This document shows, piece after piece, positions 52,500 through 60,856 of a stretch of 64,000 bases of DNA. The translations under genes were made by a program, and so were the position numbers. The notes under the pieces were generated by a model. The model was not told the DNA's origin. It worked only from the letters and a program-made list of their open reading frames with translations, and searched no databases. The first letter of the stretch is position 1; each line of letters opens with the position of its first letter. This stretch comes from Rhodococcus sovatensis (GTDB lineage: Bacteria > Actinomycetota > Actinomycetes > Mycobacteriales > Mycobacteriaceae). The stretch covers positions 1,240,001-1,304,000 of the forward strand of contig NZ_CP147846.1 of NCBI RefSeq assembly GCF_037327425.1. Reading direction: 5' to 3'.

Positions 52500-54341
52500 G
52501 TGCCCAGCTTCGCCGACACGACGTTCACCGATCCCTCCCGGATCAGGAACTTCTGCATCATCGCCCACATCGACCACGGCAAGTCGACGCTGGCAGATCG
52601 GATGTTGCAGCTCACGGGCGTCGTCGACGATCGGTCGATGCGGGCTCAGTACCTCGACCGTATGGACATCGAACGCGAACGCGGCATCACCATCAAGGCG
52701 CAGAACGTCCGTCTGCCCTGGGTGGTCGACGGCGAGGAATTCGTCCTGCATCTCATCGACACCCCCGGCCACGTCGACTTCACCTACGAGGTTTCGCGTG
52801 CACTCGAGGCGTGTGAGGGTGCGGTCCTGCTCGTCGACGCTGCGCAGGGGATCGAGGCGCAGACCTTGGCGAACCTCTACCTCGCACTCGACAAAGAGCT
52901 GACGATCATCCCGGTCCTGAACAAGATCGATCTGCCTGCCGCCGACCCCGATCGGTATGCCGCCGAGATCGCCCACATCATCGGTTGCGAGGCCGACGAC
53001 GTGCTGCGTGTCTCCGGCAAGACCGGTGTCGGTGTCGAGGAGCTCCTCAACGAGGTCGTCAAGCTCGTTCCTGCGCCCGTCGGTAATCCCGACGGCCCGG
53101 CCCGCGCGATGATCTTCGACTCCGTCTACGACACCTACCGCGGTGTCGTCACCTACGTCCGAGTTGTCGACGGCGCCCTCAACCCGCGCGAGAAGGTCAC
53201 CATGATGTCGACCGGCTCGACGCACGAGTTGCTCGAAGTCGGTATCGTCTCGCCCGATCCGAAGCCGACCAAGGGCCTCGGCGTCGGTGAGGTGGGGTAC
53301 CTCATCACCGGTGTCAAGGATGTGCGCCAGTCGAAGGTCGGCGACACCGTCACCACCTTCCGCAAGGGTGCGACCGAGCCGCTCACCGGGTACCGCGAAC
53401 CTCGTCCGATGGTCTATTCCGGGCTGTACCCGCTCGATGGTTCCGACTACCCCGATCTGCGCGACGCGCTCGAGAAGCTCCAACTCAACGACGCAGCGCT
53501 CACGTACGAGCCGGAAACCTCGGTGGCTCTCGGTTTCGGATTCCGTTGCGGCTTCCTCGGATTGCTGCACATGGAGATCACTCGCGAGCGGCTCGAGCGC
53601 GAGTTCAACCTCGATCTCATCTCCACCTCGCCGAACGTCGTCTACCGCGTCGAGATGGAAGACAAGGCCGAGCACATCGTCACCAATCCGTCGTACTGGC
53701 CCGAGGGCAAGGTGCGTGACGTGTACGAGCCGATGGTGAAGTGCACGATCATTTCGCCGAGTGAGTTCATCGGCTCGATCATGGAGCTGTGCCAGGGCAG
53801 GCGCGGCGAGCTCGGTGGAATGGACTACCTGTCCGAGACGCGTGTCGAGCTGCGCTACACCATCCCGATGGCGGAGATCATCTTCGACTTCTTCGACATC
53901 CTGAAGTCGCGCACACGTGGGTATGCGAGCCTCGACTACGAGGAGATCGGCGAGCAGAGCGCAGCGCTGGTCAAGGTCGACATCTTGCTCCAGGGTGAGG
54001 CGGTGGACGCGTTCTCGGCGATCGTGCACAAGGACGCTGCTGCTGCCTACGGCAACAAGATGACGACCAAGCTCAAGGAACTGATCCCTCGCCAGCAGTT
54101 CGAGGTGCCGATCCAGGCCGCCATCGGATCACGCATCATCGCGCGCGAGAACATCAGGGCAATCCGCAAGGACGTCTTGGCGAAGTGCTACGGCGGCGAC
54201 ATCAGCCGCAAGCGCAAGCTGCTCGAGAAGCAGAAGGAAGGCAAGAAGCGGATGAAGACCATCGGCCGCGTCGAGGTGCCGCAGGAGGCGTTCGTCGCCG
54301 CGTTGTCATCCGAGTCGTCGACGGACAAACCGAAGAAGTAG
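52500..54341 (+). CDS. lepA: Elongation factor 4 (LepA)
   Basis: 613 aa translational GTPase that back-translocates stalled ribosomes. G1 IIAHIDHGKSTLADRML near residue 20, DTPGHVDF, NKIDLPAADPDR; the LepA-specific C-terminal domain has MTTKLKELIPRQQFEVPIQAAIGSRIIARENIRAIRKDVLAKCYGGDISRKRKLLEKQKEGKKRMK. GTG at 52500 (VPSFADTTF) with AAAGGA upstream fits the family; the open extension to 52458 is not needed. Confidence 0.97.
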   Translation: MPSFADTTFTDPSRIRNFCIIAHIDHGKSTLADRMLQLTGVVDDRSMRAQYLDRMDIERERGITIKAQNVRLPWVVDGEEFVLHLIDTPGHVDFTYEVSRALEACEGAVLLVDAAQGIEAQTLANLYLALDKELTIIPVLNKIDLPAADPDRYAAEIAHIIGCEADDVLRVSGKTGVGVEELLNEVVKLVPAPVGNPDGPARAMIFDSVYDTYRGVVTYVRVVDGALNPREKVTMMSTGSTHELLEVGIVSPDPKPTKGLGVGEVGYLITGVKDVRQSKVGDTVTTFRKGATEPLTGYREPRPMVYSGLYPLDGSDYPDLRDALEKLQLNDAALTYEPETSVALGFGFRCGFLGLLHMEITRERLEREFNLDLISTSPNVVYRVEMEDKAEHIVTNPSYWPEGKVRDVYEPMVKCTIISPSEFIGSIMELCQGRRGELGGMDYLSETRVELRYTIPMAEIIFDFFDILKSRTRGYASLDYEEIGEQSAALVKVDILLQGEAVDAFSAIVHKDAAAAYGNKMTTKLKELIPRQQFEVPIQAAIGSRIIARENIRAIRKDVLAKCYGGDISRKRKLLEKQKEGKKRMKTIGRVEVPQEAFVAALSSESSTDKPKK

Positions 54342-54359
54342 CACTCATAGGGGAGGAAC

Positions 54360-55373
54360 ATGACGTCGCGAATCCTAGGAGCACTGTCGGTGCCGATCAT
54401 CAGCGCACCGATGGCAGGGGGACCGTCGACGCCGGAGATGGCGATCGCGGTCTCACGGTCCGGAGGGCTGGGCATGCTTGCCGGTGCGCTCCTCGATATC
54501 GACAGATTCGCCGCTCAGGTGCAGGCGATGCGCGAGGTTCTCTTCGGCGTCAACCTCTTCCTGCCCGACGATCCGACGGGCGCGGACGTCGAAGCCTATG
54601 TCCGACGCATCTCGCCGTGGCTCGACAAGTACCACGTCGAACCCGGGGTTCTGCCACGCCGCGACGATTTCTATCCGGAGAAGTTCCGCTGGCTCGTCGA
54701 CAACCCGGTGCCGCTCGTGAGCAGCACGTTCGGAACGTTCAGTGCAGCTGAAGTAGCCGCACTCCACGAGGTCGGCACCGAAGTGTGGTGCACCGTCACC
54801 TCGGCCGCAGAGGCAATCGAAGCCGATGCCAACGGCGTCGACGCTCTCGTCGTGCAAGGGCCGGAAGCCGGTGGCCACCGGGGGAGTTTCGACGGCTCGG
54901 CCCCCGATGCGCCCCTTGCCGATGTGCTGGCGGATGTTCGTGCAGTGTCGGAGCTGCCGAGAATCGCCGCCGGCGGACTGATGGACGGCACCGACGTTGC
55001 GCCGCTGCTGGAATCGGGGGCAGCGCACGCAGCCCAACTCGGAACTGCATTTCTGAACACCACGGAAGCCGGAACCCGGCAGGTTCACCGCGAACAACTG
55101 ACGTCGACGTCGGAAACCGCTGTCACACGTGCTTTTTCGGGCCGTCCGGCAAGAGGGATCGTCAACGAGTTCATGCGCGACAACTCCGAGGATGCGCCGC
55201 TCGCGTATCCGGACGTGCACTATTTGACCGCGCCGATGCGGGCCGAGGCAGGCAAAGCAGGCGATCCGGCGGCGCTGTCCATGTGGGCAGGAACCGGGCA
55301 CCTGCGCGCCCGCGAGGCGACGGTGTCCGAGCTGATGGCCGAGTGGGCCGATCAGCTCGAACGCCGCCGCTGA
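54360..55373 (+). CDS. Nitronate monooxygenase (2-nitropropane dioxygenase family)
   Basis: 337 aa FMN TIM-barrel. Begins LGALSVPIISAPMAGGPSTPEMAIAVSRSGGLGMLAG; phosphate-binding VVQGPEAGGHRGSF with the catalytic His, AAGGLMDGTDVAPLLESGAAHAAQLGTAFL and FSGRPARGIVNEF follow. Oxidises toxic nitronates such as propionate-3-nitronate. SD GGGAGGAAC stands before the ATG. It lies 18 bases behind lepA and converges with the GH15 gene. Confidence 0.9.
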   Translation: MTSRILGALSVPIISAPMAGGPSTPEMAIAVSRSGGLGMLAGALLDIDRFAAQVQAMREVLFGVNLFLPDDPTGADVEAYVRRISPWLDKYHVEPGVLPRRDDFYPEKFRWLVDNPVPLVSSTFGTFSAAEVAALHEVGTEVWCTVTSAAEAIEADANGVDALVVQGPEAGGHRGSFDGSAPDAPLADVLADVRAVSELPRIAAGGLMDGTDVAPLLESGAAHAAQLGTAFLNTTEAGTRQVHREQLTSTSETAVTRAFSGRPARGIVNEFMRDNSEDAPLAYPDVHYLTAPMRAEAGKAGDPAALSMWAGTGHLRAREATVSELMAEWADQLERRR

Positions 55374-55377
55374 CTGC

Positions 55378-57420
55378 TCAGTTGGTGTGCGCGGGCTGGA
55401 AGTGTCCAGCCGCCTGAGATTCTTCGGCGCGGATCACGTGCACGACAGCGTTGATCAGAGCCAGATGGGTGAACGCCTGGGGAAAGTTCCCGAGGTGCCG
55501 ACCAGTCCGAGCGTCGATCTCTTCCGCATAGAGCTTGAGTGGGCTGGCGTAGCCGAGCAGGCGTTCGCACAGATGCTTGGCACGGGGGAGTTCGTCGATC
55601 TCGACGAGCGCCGACACGAGCCAGAAGGAACAGATCGTGAACGTTCCTTCCTCGCCTTCGAGGCCGTCGTCGGTGGTGTCGACCTTGTAGCGCAGGACAA
55701 GTCCGTCGACGGTCAATTCGTCGGCGATCGCCAGCACCGTGGCTCGGACCCGAGGATCGTCAGCAGGCAGGAATCGAAGCAGTGGCACGAGTAGCAGTGA
55801 GGCATCGAGTGATTCGTGGCCGTACCGCTGCGTCAGGACGCCGCGTTCGTCGACGCCGTGCTCGAGAATGTCCTCCTTGATCTCGTCGGCGATCTCGTTC
55901 CATTGATTTGCGTAATCCGTCTCGCCGTGGATTGCCGCGAGCTTCGCTCCGCGATCGAGTGCGACCCAACACATGACCTTGGAGGAGGTGAAGTGCTGCG
56001 GTTCGCCGCGTACTTCCCAGATGCCGCGGTCGGGTTTGCGCCAATTGGCGATCGCTTCCTCGACCTGCCTCTTGAGCAGTGGCCACAGCGACTCGGGGAC
56101 ATGCTCGCGCGACTTGACGTGTAGGTAGACGGAGTCGAGCATGGTGCCCCAGATATCGTGCTGCTCCTGGTTGTACGCGCCGTTTCCGATGCGTACGGGC
56201 TTGGCGCCGTCGTAGCCGGACAGGTGCGGCAGTTCGCTTTCCTCCAGTGTCTTCTCGCCGCCGATTCCGTACATCACCTGCAGCGGATTGGCGCGCCCGT
56301 CCTCGGTCATCGACACATCCGACATGAACGAGAAGAAGTCGTTGGCCTCTCGATCGAGACCCAGCGTGTACAGGCCCCACAGTGCGAAGGTCGAATCGCG
56401 GACCCACGCGTAGCGATAGTCCCAGTTGCGTTCTCCACCGGGAGTTTCCGGAAGAGACGTCGTCGACGCCGCCAGCAGCGCACCGGTCGGTGCGTAGGTC
56501 AGGCCCTTCAGCGCCAGCGCACTGCGCTGCAGGTAGCCACGCCACGGGTGATCGGGGAAGCGTCCGATCGTGATCCACTGTCGCCAACACTCGGAGGTAC
56601 GCCACATCTTCTCGGCGGCCTCCTCGAATGTTTGCGGTGCCGGCAGATCCGACCACGACAACGCAATGAAGACGTTGTCTCCCTCCGTCATCCGCGTGCG
56701 CGCTCGTGCCTCGCGTCCCTCGATGCCGAGTCGAAGATTGCTGGTCAGCTTCAGAGTCGGTTGGTCGCCGACGGAACTGGCCTCGCAGGTGGCCGTAGCC
56801 TCCTCGTAGACCTTGCCGGTGTACTCCCATCGAGCGGGAGCCCGGTGATAGTCGAAGGCCGGCTCGCAACTCATCTCGAGCTCGACGGTGCCGTTGACGC
56901 ACTTGATCGTCCTGAGCAGTATGTGCTCGGCGTCCCAATCCGACGGGGCCCGCTTGTGGGTGCGGGACCGTTGATCGGTGTTGTGCCACGGTCCCATCAC
57001 CAGGGCGTCTCGGATGATGAGCCATCCGGTCTCGGTCTGCCACGTCGTCTCGATGATCAGCCCGCCCGGCAGGTATCGGCGGGCAGCGGGAACGGATTGC
57101 CCGTACGGTCCGACGCGAAAGTGGCCGGCGCTTCGATCGAGGACTGCGCCGAAGACGCTCGGCGAGTCCGGCCGTGGAACACACATCCACTCGACGGACC
57201 CGTTGCGGGCGATGAGGCAGGTCGTCTCGCAGTCGGACAGAAAGGCGTAGTCGTCGATGGGCGGGAACGAGCTGCGATAGGACATCAGGGAGGACACGGG
57301 CGCTTCGGTGCTTTCCAGAGCTCCCTGCCCGGCCGGTTCCGCCCCTCCTAGCGCCCCTGGCCGTGGTATCGAATCGTCACGCACAGGAACTACCGTCGAC
57401 TGCTCTTCGAATGCCGTCAT
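55378..57420 (-). CDS. Glycoside hydrolase family 15 protein (glucoamylase/trehalase type)
   Basis: 680 aa from ATG (MTAFEEQ); a shorter start at MSYRSSFPPIDDYAFLSDC would fit the fold as well. The beta-sandwich N-domain (FLSDCETTCLIARNGSVEWMCVPRPDSPSVFG) precedes the (alpha/alpha)6 catalytic barrel, with ERNWDYRYAWVRDSTFALWGLYTLG, RGIWEVRGEPQHFTSSKVMCWVALDRG holding one catalytic Glu, and the C-terminal EEIDARTGRHLGNFPQAFTHLALINA. The mycobacterial GH15 protein near the same position is, as I recall, a trehalase, so trehalose is a plausible substrate. If so the locus touches a third compatible solute. Confidence 0.88.
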   Translation of the reverse strand: MTAFEEQSTVVPVRDDSIPRPGALGGAEPAGQGALESTEAPVSSLMSYRSSFPPIDDYAFLSDCETTCLIARNGSVEWMCVPRPDSPSVFGAVLDRSAGHFRVGPYGQSVPAARRYLPGGLIIETTWQTETGWLIIRDALVMGPWHNTDQRSRTHKRAPSDWDAEHILLRTIKCVNGTVELEMSCEPAFDYHRAPARWEYTGKVYEEATATCEASSVGDQPTLKLTSNLRLGIEGREARARTRMTEGDNVFIALSWSDLPAPQTFEEAAEKMWRTSECWRQWITIGRFPDHPWRGYLQRSALALKGLTYAPTGALLAASTTSLPETPGGERNWDYRYAWVRDSTFALWGLYTLGLDREANDFFSFMSDVSMTEDGRANPLQVMYGIGGEKTLEESELPHLSGYDGAKPVRIGNGAYNQEQHDIWGTMLDSVYLHVKSREHVPESLWPLLKRQVEEAIANWRKPDRGIWEVRGEPQHFTSSKVMCWVALDRGAKLAAIHGETDYANQWNEIADEIKEDILEHGVDERGVLTQRYGHESLDASLLLVPLLRFLPADDPRVRATVLAIADELTVDGLVLRYKVDTTDDGLEGEEGTFTICSFWLVSALVEIDELPRAKHLCERLLGYASPLKLYAEEIDARTGRHLGNFPQAFTHLALINAVVHVIRAEESQAAGHFQPAHTN

Positions 57421-57534
57421 ACGCCAATCATCGACTTCGCGGTCCCTGTCGTCCACCGCTGGCAGTTCTCGGCGTGGCGCAGTGGAAAGGCCGGGAGTGA
57501 AGTGCGCGTGCATGCCCCCTCTAAGGTGGAGTCC

Positions 57535-57765
57535 GTGCACGCGATAGCCAGCTGGTGGGACGGGATCGAACTCTGGATCACCGGGCTGCCGTTCGTGCCG
57601 CAGTCGATCGTGGTTCTACTTGTGGTCGTACCCGCCGCATTCGGGTTGGCGCGCATCGTCGACGGTGTACTCGCGACGATTCTTCATCTGCTCGGCCGCG
57701 ACAGGGCGTCCGAGATGGACGCGGTGCCCGCGGCACCCGACTCGCCGATAACGGAAGGTCACTGA
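57535..57765 (+). CDS. Small single-pass membrane protein, unknown function
   Basis: 76 aa from GTG with AAGGTGGAG upstream; an in-frame GTG at 57502 is less likely. One strongly hydrophobic segment at about 20-45 (VPQSIVVLLVVVPAAFGLARIV) is followed by a short hydrophilic tail. Its counterpart between GH15 and the sulfate operon in mycobacteria is also an uncharacterised membrane protein. Divergent from the GH15 gene. Confidence 0.65.
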   Translation: MHAIASWWDGIELWITGLPFVPQSIVVLLVVVPAAFGLARIVDGVLATILHLLGRDRASEMDAVPAAPDSPITEGH

Positions 57766-57842
57766 TGCCGAAATCGAGGGTCACTCTCGCCCTGATTGCA
57801 TTGCTCGTGCTCGTCGCGCTCGCATGGTTTCTCACCAGGTGA
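57765..57842 (+). CDS. 25-residue membrane microprotein
   Basis: MPKSRVTLALIALLVLVALA then WFLTR: a basic N-terminus and one membrane-spanning segment with a cytoplasmic-type tail. The ATG shares bases with the previous stop (TGATG), so it can be translated by coupling with the 76-aa gene. Too short to assign; could be a regulatory membrane peptide. Confidence 0.45.
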   Translation: MPKSRVTLALIALLVLVALAWFLTR

Positions 57843-57887
57843 TTTCAGGGTCGCCGCGGACAATTAGAGTCCGCCGGGTTCCTCTGC

Positions 57888-57893
57888 TAGATT
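57888..57893 (+). promoter_or_regulatory. Candidate -10 box of a leaderless transcript for the sulfate operon
   Basis: TAGATT lies 7 bases before the GTG of the leader peptide. With usual spacing transcription would start on that GTG, giving a leaderless mRNA. TTAGAG, 18 bases upstream, is a weak -35 candidate. No Shine-Dalgarno precedes the GTG, which fits. Confidence 0.5.
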
Positions 57894-57900
57894 TCTGTCC

Positions 57901-57999
57901 GTGTCTGCCGCTGCCGTGTACCGGGTCCGCCATGAGTTGGCGTTGATCGCAGTCGGCATGCTTGCAGTCGCCGACATCGACTGTCGACCCACATCCTGA
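57901..57999 (+). CDS. Short Cys-containing leader peptide of the sulfate-transport operon
   Basis: 32-residue reading frame beginning GTG (VSAAAVYRVRHELALIAVG) and ending AVADIDCRPTS, with its only cysteine codon five codons before the stop. It stands 186 bases ahead of sbp and is followed by an untranslated region with hairpins. Mycobacteria carry leaderless Cys-containing short ORFs before sulfur-assimilation operons that sense cysteine by ribosome stalling. The position, apparent lack of a Shine-Dalgarno and late cysteine match that type; I recall the family label Ms4533A but could not verify it. Confidence 0.65.
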   Translation: MSAAAVYRVRHELALIAVGMLAVADIDCRPTS

Positions 58000-58129
58000 G
58001 CGCCGGTTCGATTCGGCAGTTTCTCGCGCCCGCACTCGTGTGAGCTGCGTCGAGTTCCTGTGTTTCCGGTCGCGCCCCCTCGATTCGGGCCGCTCCATGC
58101 CGTGGTACCCCTCCTCTTACGTGTTCGTA

Positions 58130-58147
58130 GTGCGGTTCGATCCGCAC
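58130..58147 (+). promoter_or_regulatory. Hairpin in the leader of the sulfate operon
   Basis: GTGCGG / CCGCAC with loop TTCGAT, 39 bases before the sbp start. The whole gap 57843-58185 (343 bases) contains only the leader peptide, this hairpin and a second short frame (58097-58189). That frame ends as ATGA on the sbp start and could couple translation. The hairpin may be part of an attenuation switch. Confidence 0.4.
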
Positions 58148-58185
58148 CGTCCCCGCGACGATCATTCGATGAAAGGCTTTTCTCG

Positions 58186-59208
58186 ATGAGGCACAACTCT
58201 CGATCCCTGCTCACCACATTCGCGGCCGTAGGGACGCTCGTGTTGGCTGCCTGCGGGGGTGGATCGAGCGACGTCGTCGGAGGCGACGGCGGATCGAGCA
58301 ACGGGACCCCACTCACCTTGGTTGGGTACGCCGTGCCGAAGAACGGCTGGGACCTGATCGGACCCGCGTTCGCCGGCACTGAAGGCGGCAAGGATACGGC
58401 CATCAACGCCGACTACGCCGCCTCGGGAAACCAGTCGCGCAAGGTCGCCGACGGCGCCCCGGCCGATATCGTCAACTTCTCGGTCGAGCCCGACGTGACG
58501 CGTCTGGTCAAGGCCGGCATCGTCGACGAGTCGTGGAACGAAAATGCATACGGCGGAGTGCCTTTCGGGTCGGTCGTCACGCTCGTTGTGCGCGAAGGTA
58601 ACCCGAAGAACATTCAGACCTGGGACGATCTACTGAAGCCGGATGTCCAGGTCATCAGCCCGAGCCCACTCAGCTCGGGATCGGCGAAGTGGAATCTCCT
58701 CGCGCCGTACGCAGCGAAGAGCAACGGCGGCCAGGACAAGCAGGCAGGGCTGGACTACGTTCAGCAGCTCGTGTCCGGGCACTTCCCAGTCCAGCCCGAG
58801 TCCGGCCGCGCCGCAACGGAAGCGTTCCTGCAGGGTCAGGGTGACGTGCTCCTCAGCTACGAGAACGAGGCACTCCTGATCGAGGAGCGGGGAGAGAAGG
58901 TCGAGCACATCGACGTCGCCGACACGTTCCGAATCGACAACCCCGTCGCCGTCGTCAACACGAGTTCGCAGCTGGAGAAGGCCAACGCGCTCAACGACTT
59001 CATCTACACCGACGAAGGGCAGCGGATCTGGGCCGAAGCAGGCTTCCGTCCGGTGAACCCGGAGATCGCGGCCGAGTTCTCCGACAAGTTCTTCACCCCA
59101 GAAGCGCTCCGCACGATCGATGATCTCGGTGGCTGGGAGTCGGTGGACACGGAACTGTTCGGCGACAACGGTGCCATCACGGCGATCTACAAAGAGAGCA
59201 CCGAGTAA
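58186..59208 (+). CDS. sbp: Sulfate ABC transporter, substrate-binding lipoprotein
   Basis: 340 aa. Lipoprotein signal with lipobox LVLAAC (Cys23), then the mature type 2 periplasmic-binding protein: GTPLTLVGYAVPKNGWDLIGPAFAGT, NFSVEPDVTRLVKAGIVDESWN, ISPSPLSSGSAKWNLLAPYAA, VLLSYENEALL. Binds sulfate or thiosulfate outside the membrane for CysTWA. ATG at 58186 with GAAAGG upstream; the longer open frame upstream would destroy the signal peptide. Also known as subI in mycobacteria. Confidence 0.95.
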   Translation: MRHNSRSLLTTFAAVGTLVLAACGGGSSDVVGGDGGSSNGTPLTLVGYAVPKNGWDLIGPAFAGTEGGKDTAINADYAASGNQSRKVADGAPADIVNFSVEPDVTRLVKAGIVDESWNENAYGGVPFGSVVTLVVREGNPKNIQTWDDLLKPDVQVISPSPLSSGSAKWNLLAPYAAKSNGGQDKQAGLDYVQQLVSGHFPVQPESGRAATEAFLQGQGDVLLSYENEALLIEERGEKVEHIDVADTFRIDNPVAVVNTSSQLEKANALNDFIYTDEGQRIWAEAGFRPVNPEIAAEFSDKFFTPEALRTIDDLGGWESVDTELFGDNGAITAIYKESTE

Positions 59209-59213
59209 CAGCG

Positions 59214-60059
59214 ATGTCGACGAGAAGTGGAGATCCCGCACCGCGGAAGGGCCGCAAGTTCAGAGGCCCGGGCTCGGTCGGACCGCTGGGTCTCGGTGTC
59301 GCAGTCCTGTGGTTGAGCATCATCGTTCTGCTGCCGCTTGCTGCCCTGACCGTCAAATCGTTCGACGATGGCCTGGCCGGGTTCTGGGATGCCATCACCA
59401 CGACCCGTGCGATCGCGACGTTCAAGGTCACGCTCGAGGTCTCCGCGGCGGCGGCCGTCGTCAACCTCGTGTTCGGTACTTTGATCGCCTGGGTCTTGGT
59501 GCGCGACGAGTTTCCCGGTAAGAAATTCGTCAACGCTCTGATCGACCTTCCGTTCGCGCTCCCCACCATCGTCGCCAGCCTCGTGCTGCTCTCGCTCTAC
59601 GGCCCAGCGAGCCCGATCGGTCTGGTGTTCAACGCCACCAAGCCCGCTGTGGTCGTGGCACTGCTGTTCGTCACACTCCCGTTCGTCGTGCGGGCCGTGC
59701 AGCCGGTGCTGATCGAACTGGATCGGGAGGTCGAGGAGGCAGCTGCGTCACTCGGTGCGAACAACTGGACGATCTTCCGCACGATCGTGCTACCGGTCCT
59801 GTTGCCCTCGGTACTCAGCGGGACCGGACTCGCCTTCGCTCGTGCGATCGGTGAGTTCGGATCCGTCGTGCTGATCGGCGGCAACATCCCTGGAGAAACA
59901 CAGATCGCATCGCAGTACATCCGCGAACTGATCGAGTACGACCGACCGGTCGACGCGGCAGCCATCTCGGTGGTTCTTCTCGCGCTCGCGTTCGTAGTGC
60001 TGTTCGTACTCCGCATCGTCGGAAACCGCCTCGCTCGACGAGAGGAACAGAACCGATGA
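59214..60059 (+). CDS. cysT: Sulfate ABC transporter permease CysT
   Basis: 281 aa, six membrane segments. EAA loop EEAAASLGANNWTIFRTIVLPVLLPSVLSGTGLAFARAIGEFGSVVLIGGN and the early LPLAALTVKSFDDGLAGFWDAI typical of CysT. Forms the channel with CysW. It starts 5 bases after sbp and overlaps cysW by ATGA. Confidence 0.95.
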   Translation: MSTRSGDPAPRKGRKFRGPGSVGPLGLGVAVLWLSIIVLLPLAALTVKSFDDGLAGFWDAITTTRAIATFKVTLEVSAAAAVVNLVFGTLIAWVLVRDEFPGKKFVNALIDLPFALPTIVASLVLLSLYGPASPIGLVFNATKPAVVVALLFVTLPFVVRAVQPVLIELDREVEEAAASLGANNWTIFRTIVLPVLLPSVLSGTGLAFARAIGEFGSVVLIGGNIPGETQIASQYIRELIEYDRPVDAAAISVVLLALAFVVLFVLRIVGNRLARREEQNR

Positions 60060-60856
60060 AGATCGCCCTACCGATCAAGCTCTCGCTCCGCACGATTGCC
60101 CTCCTGTATCTGGCGGCCCTCGTTCTCTTTCCCCTCGGCGCGATTCTGTACCGAACCTTCGAGAACGGGTTCGTCGAGTTCTGGGGTCTCATCACGACGC
60201 CTGCAGCCCAATCTGCGCTGCAGCTGTCGTTGCTCATCGTGGCGATCGTGGTGCCGATCAACGTCGTGTTCGGAGTCATCACGGCATTGGCCCTTGTGCG
60301 CGGGCGCTTTCGAGGCAAGGGAATACTCGAGTCCATCGTCGATCTTCCGTTCGCGGTGTCGCCCATCGTCACTGGCGTGGCACTGATCCTGCTGTGGGGC
60401 GCGAACGGGTGGTTCGGTGGAATCGAGAGCCTCGGATTCAAGATCATCTTTGCGCTTCCTGGCATGGTCATCGCGACGATCTTCGTGACCCTTCCGTTCG
60501 TGGTGCGCGAGGTCGAGCCGGTCCTGTACGAGATCGGGGAGGAGCAGGAAGAGGCGGCATCGACACTGGGTGCGTCGTCGCTACAAACGTTCTGGCGCAT
60601 CACTCTTCCGGCGATCCGGTGGGGTTTGACCTACGGAATCGTGTTGACCGTGGCTCGTTCGCTCGGTGAATTCGGTGCCGTGATCATGGTGTCGACCAAC
60701 CTGCCCGGTATCTCGCAGACCCTTACACTCCTGGTCAACTCGCGGTACGAAGACTTCAACCCGCAGGGTGCATATGCGGCGTCGACTCTGCTCATGTTCA
60801 TCGCCGTCATCGTGCTGCTTCTGATGACTACCCTCGACGAGAAGAGGACGAAGTAA
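60056..60856 (+). CDS. cysW: Sulfate ABC transporter permease CysW
   Basis: 266 aa, six membrane segments. Features: LPFAVSPIVTGVALILLWG, EEAASTLGASSLQTFWRITLPAIRWGLTYGIVLTVARSLGEFGAVIMVSTNLPG and the CysW-typical YEDFNPQGAYAAS. Partner of CysT; overlaps cysT by four bases and cysA by one. Confidence 0.95.
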   Translation: MKIALPIKLSLRTIALLYLAALVLFPLGAILYRTFENGFVEFWGLITTPAAQSALQLSLLIVAIVVPINVVFGVITALALVRGRFRGKGILESIVDLPFAVSPIVTGVALILLWGANGWFGGIESLGFKIIFALPGMVIATIFVTLPFVVREVEPVLYEIGEEQEEAASTLGASSLQTFWRITLPAIRWGLTYGIVLTVARSLGEFGAVIMVSTNLPGISQTLTLLVNSRYEDFNPQGAYAASTLLMFIAVIVLLLMTTLDEKRTK

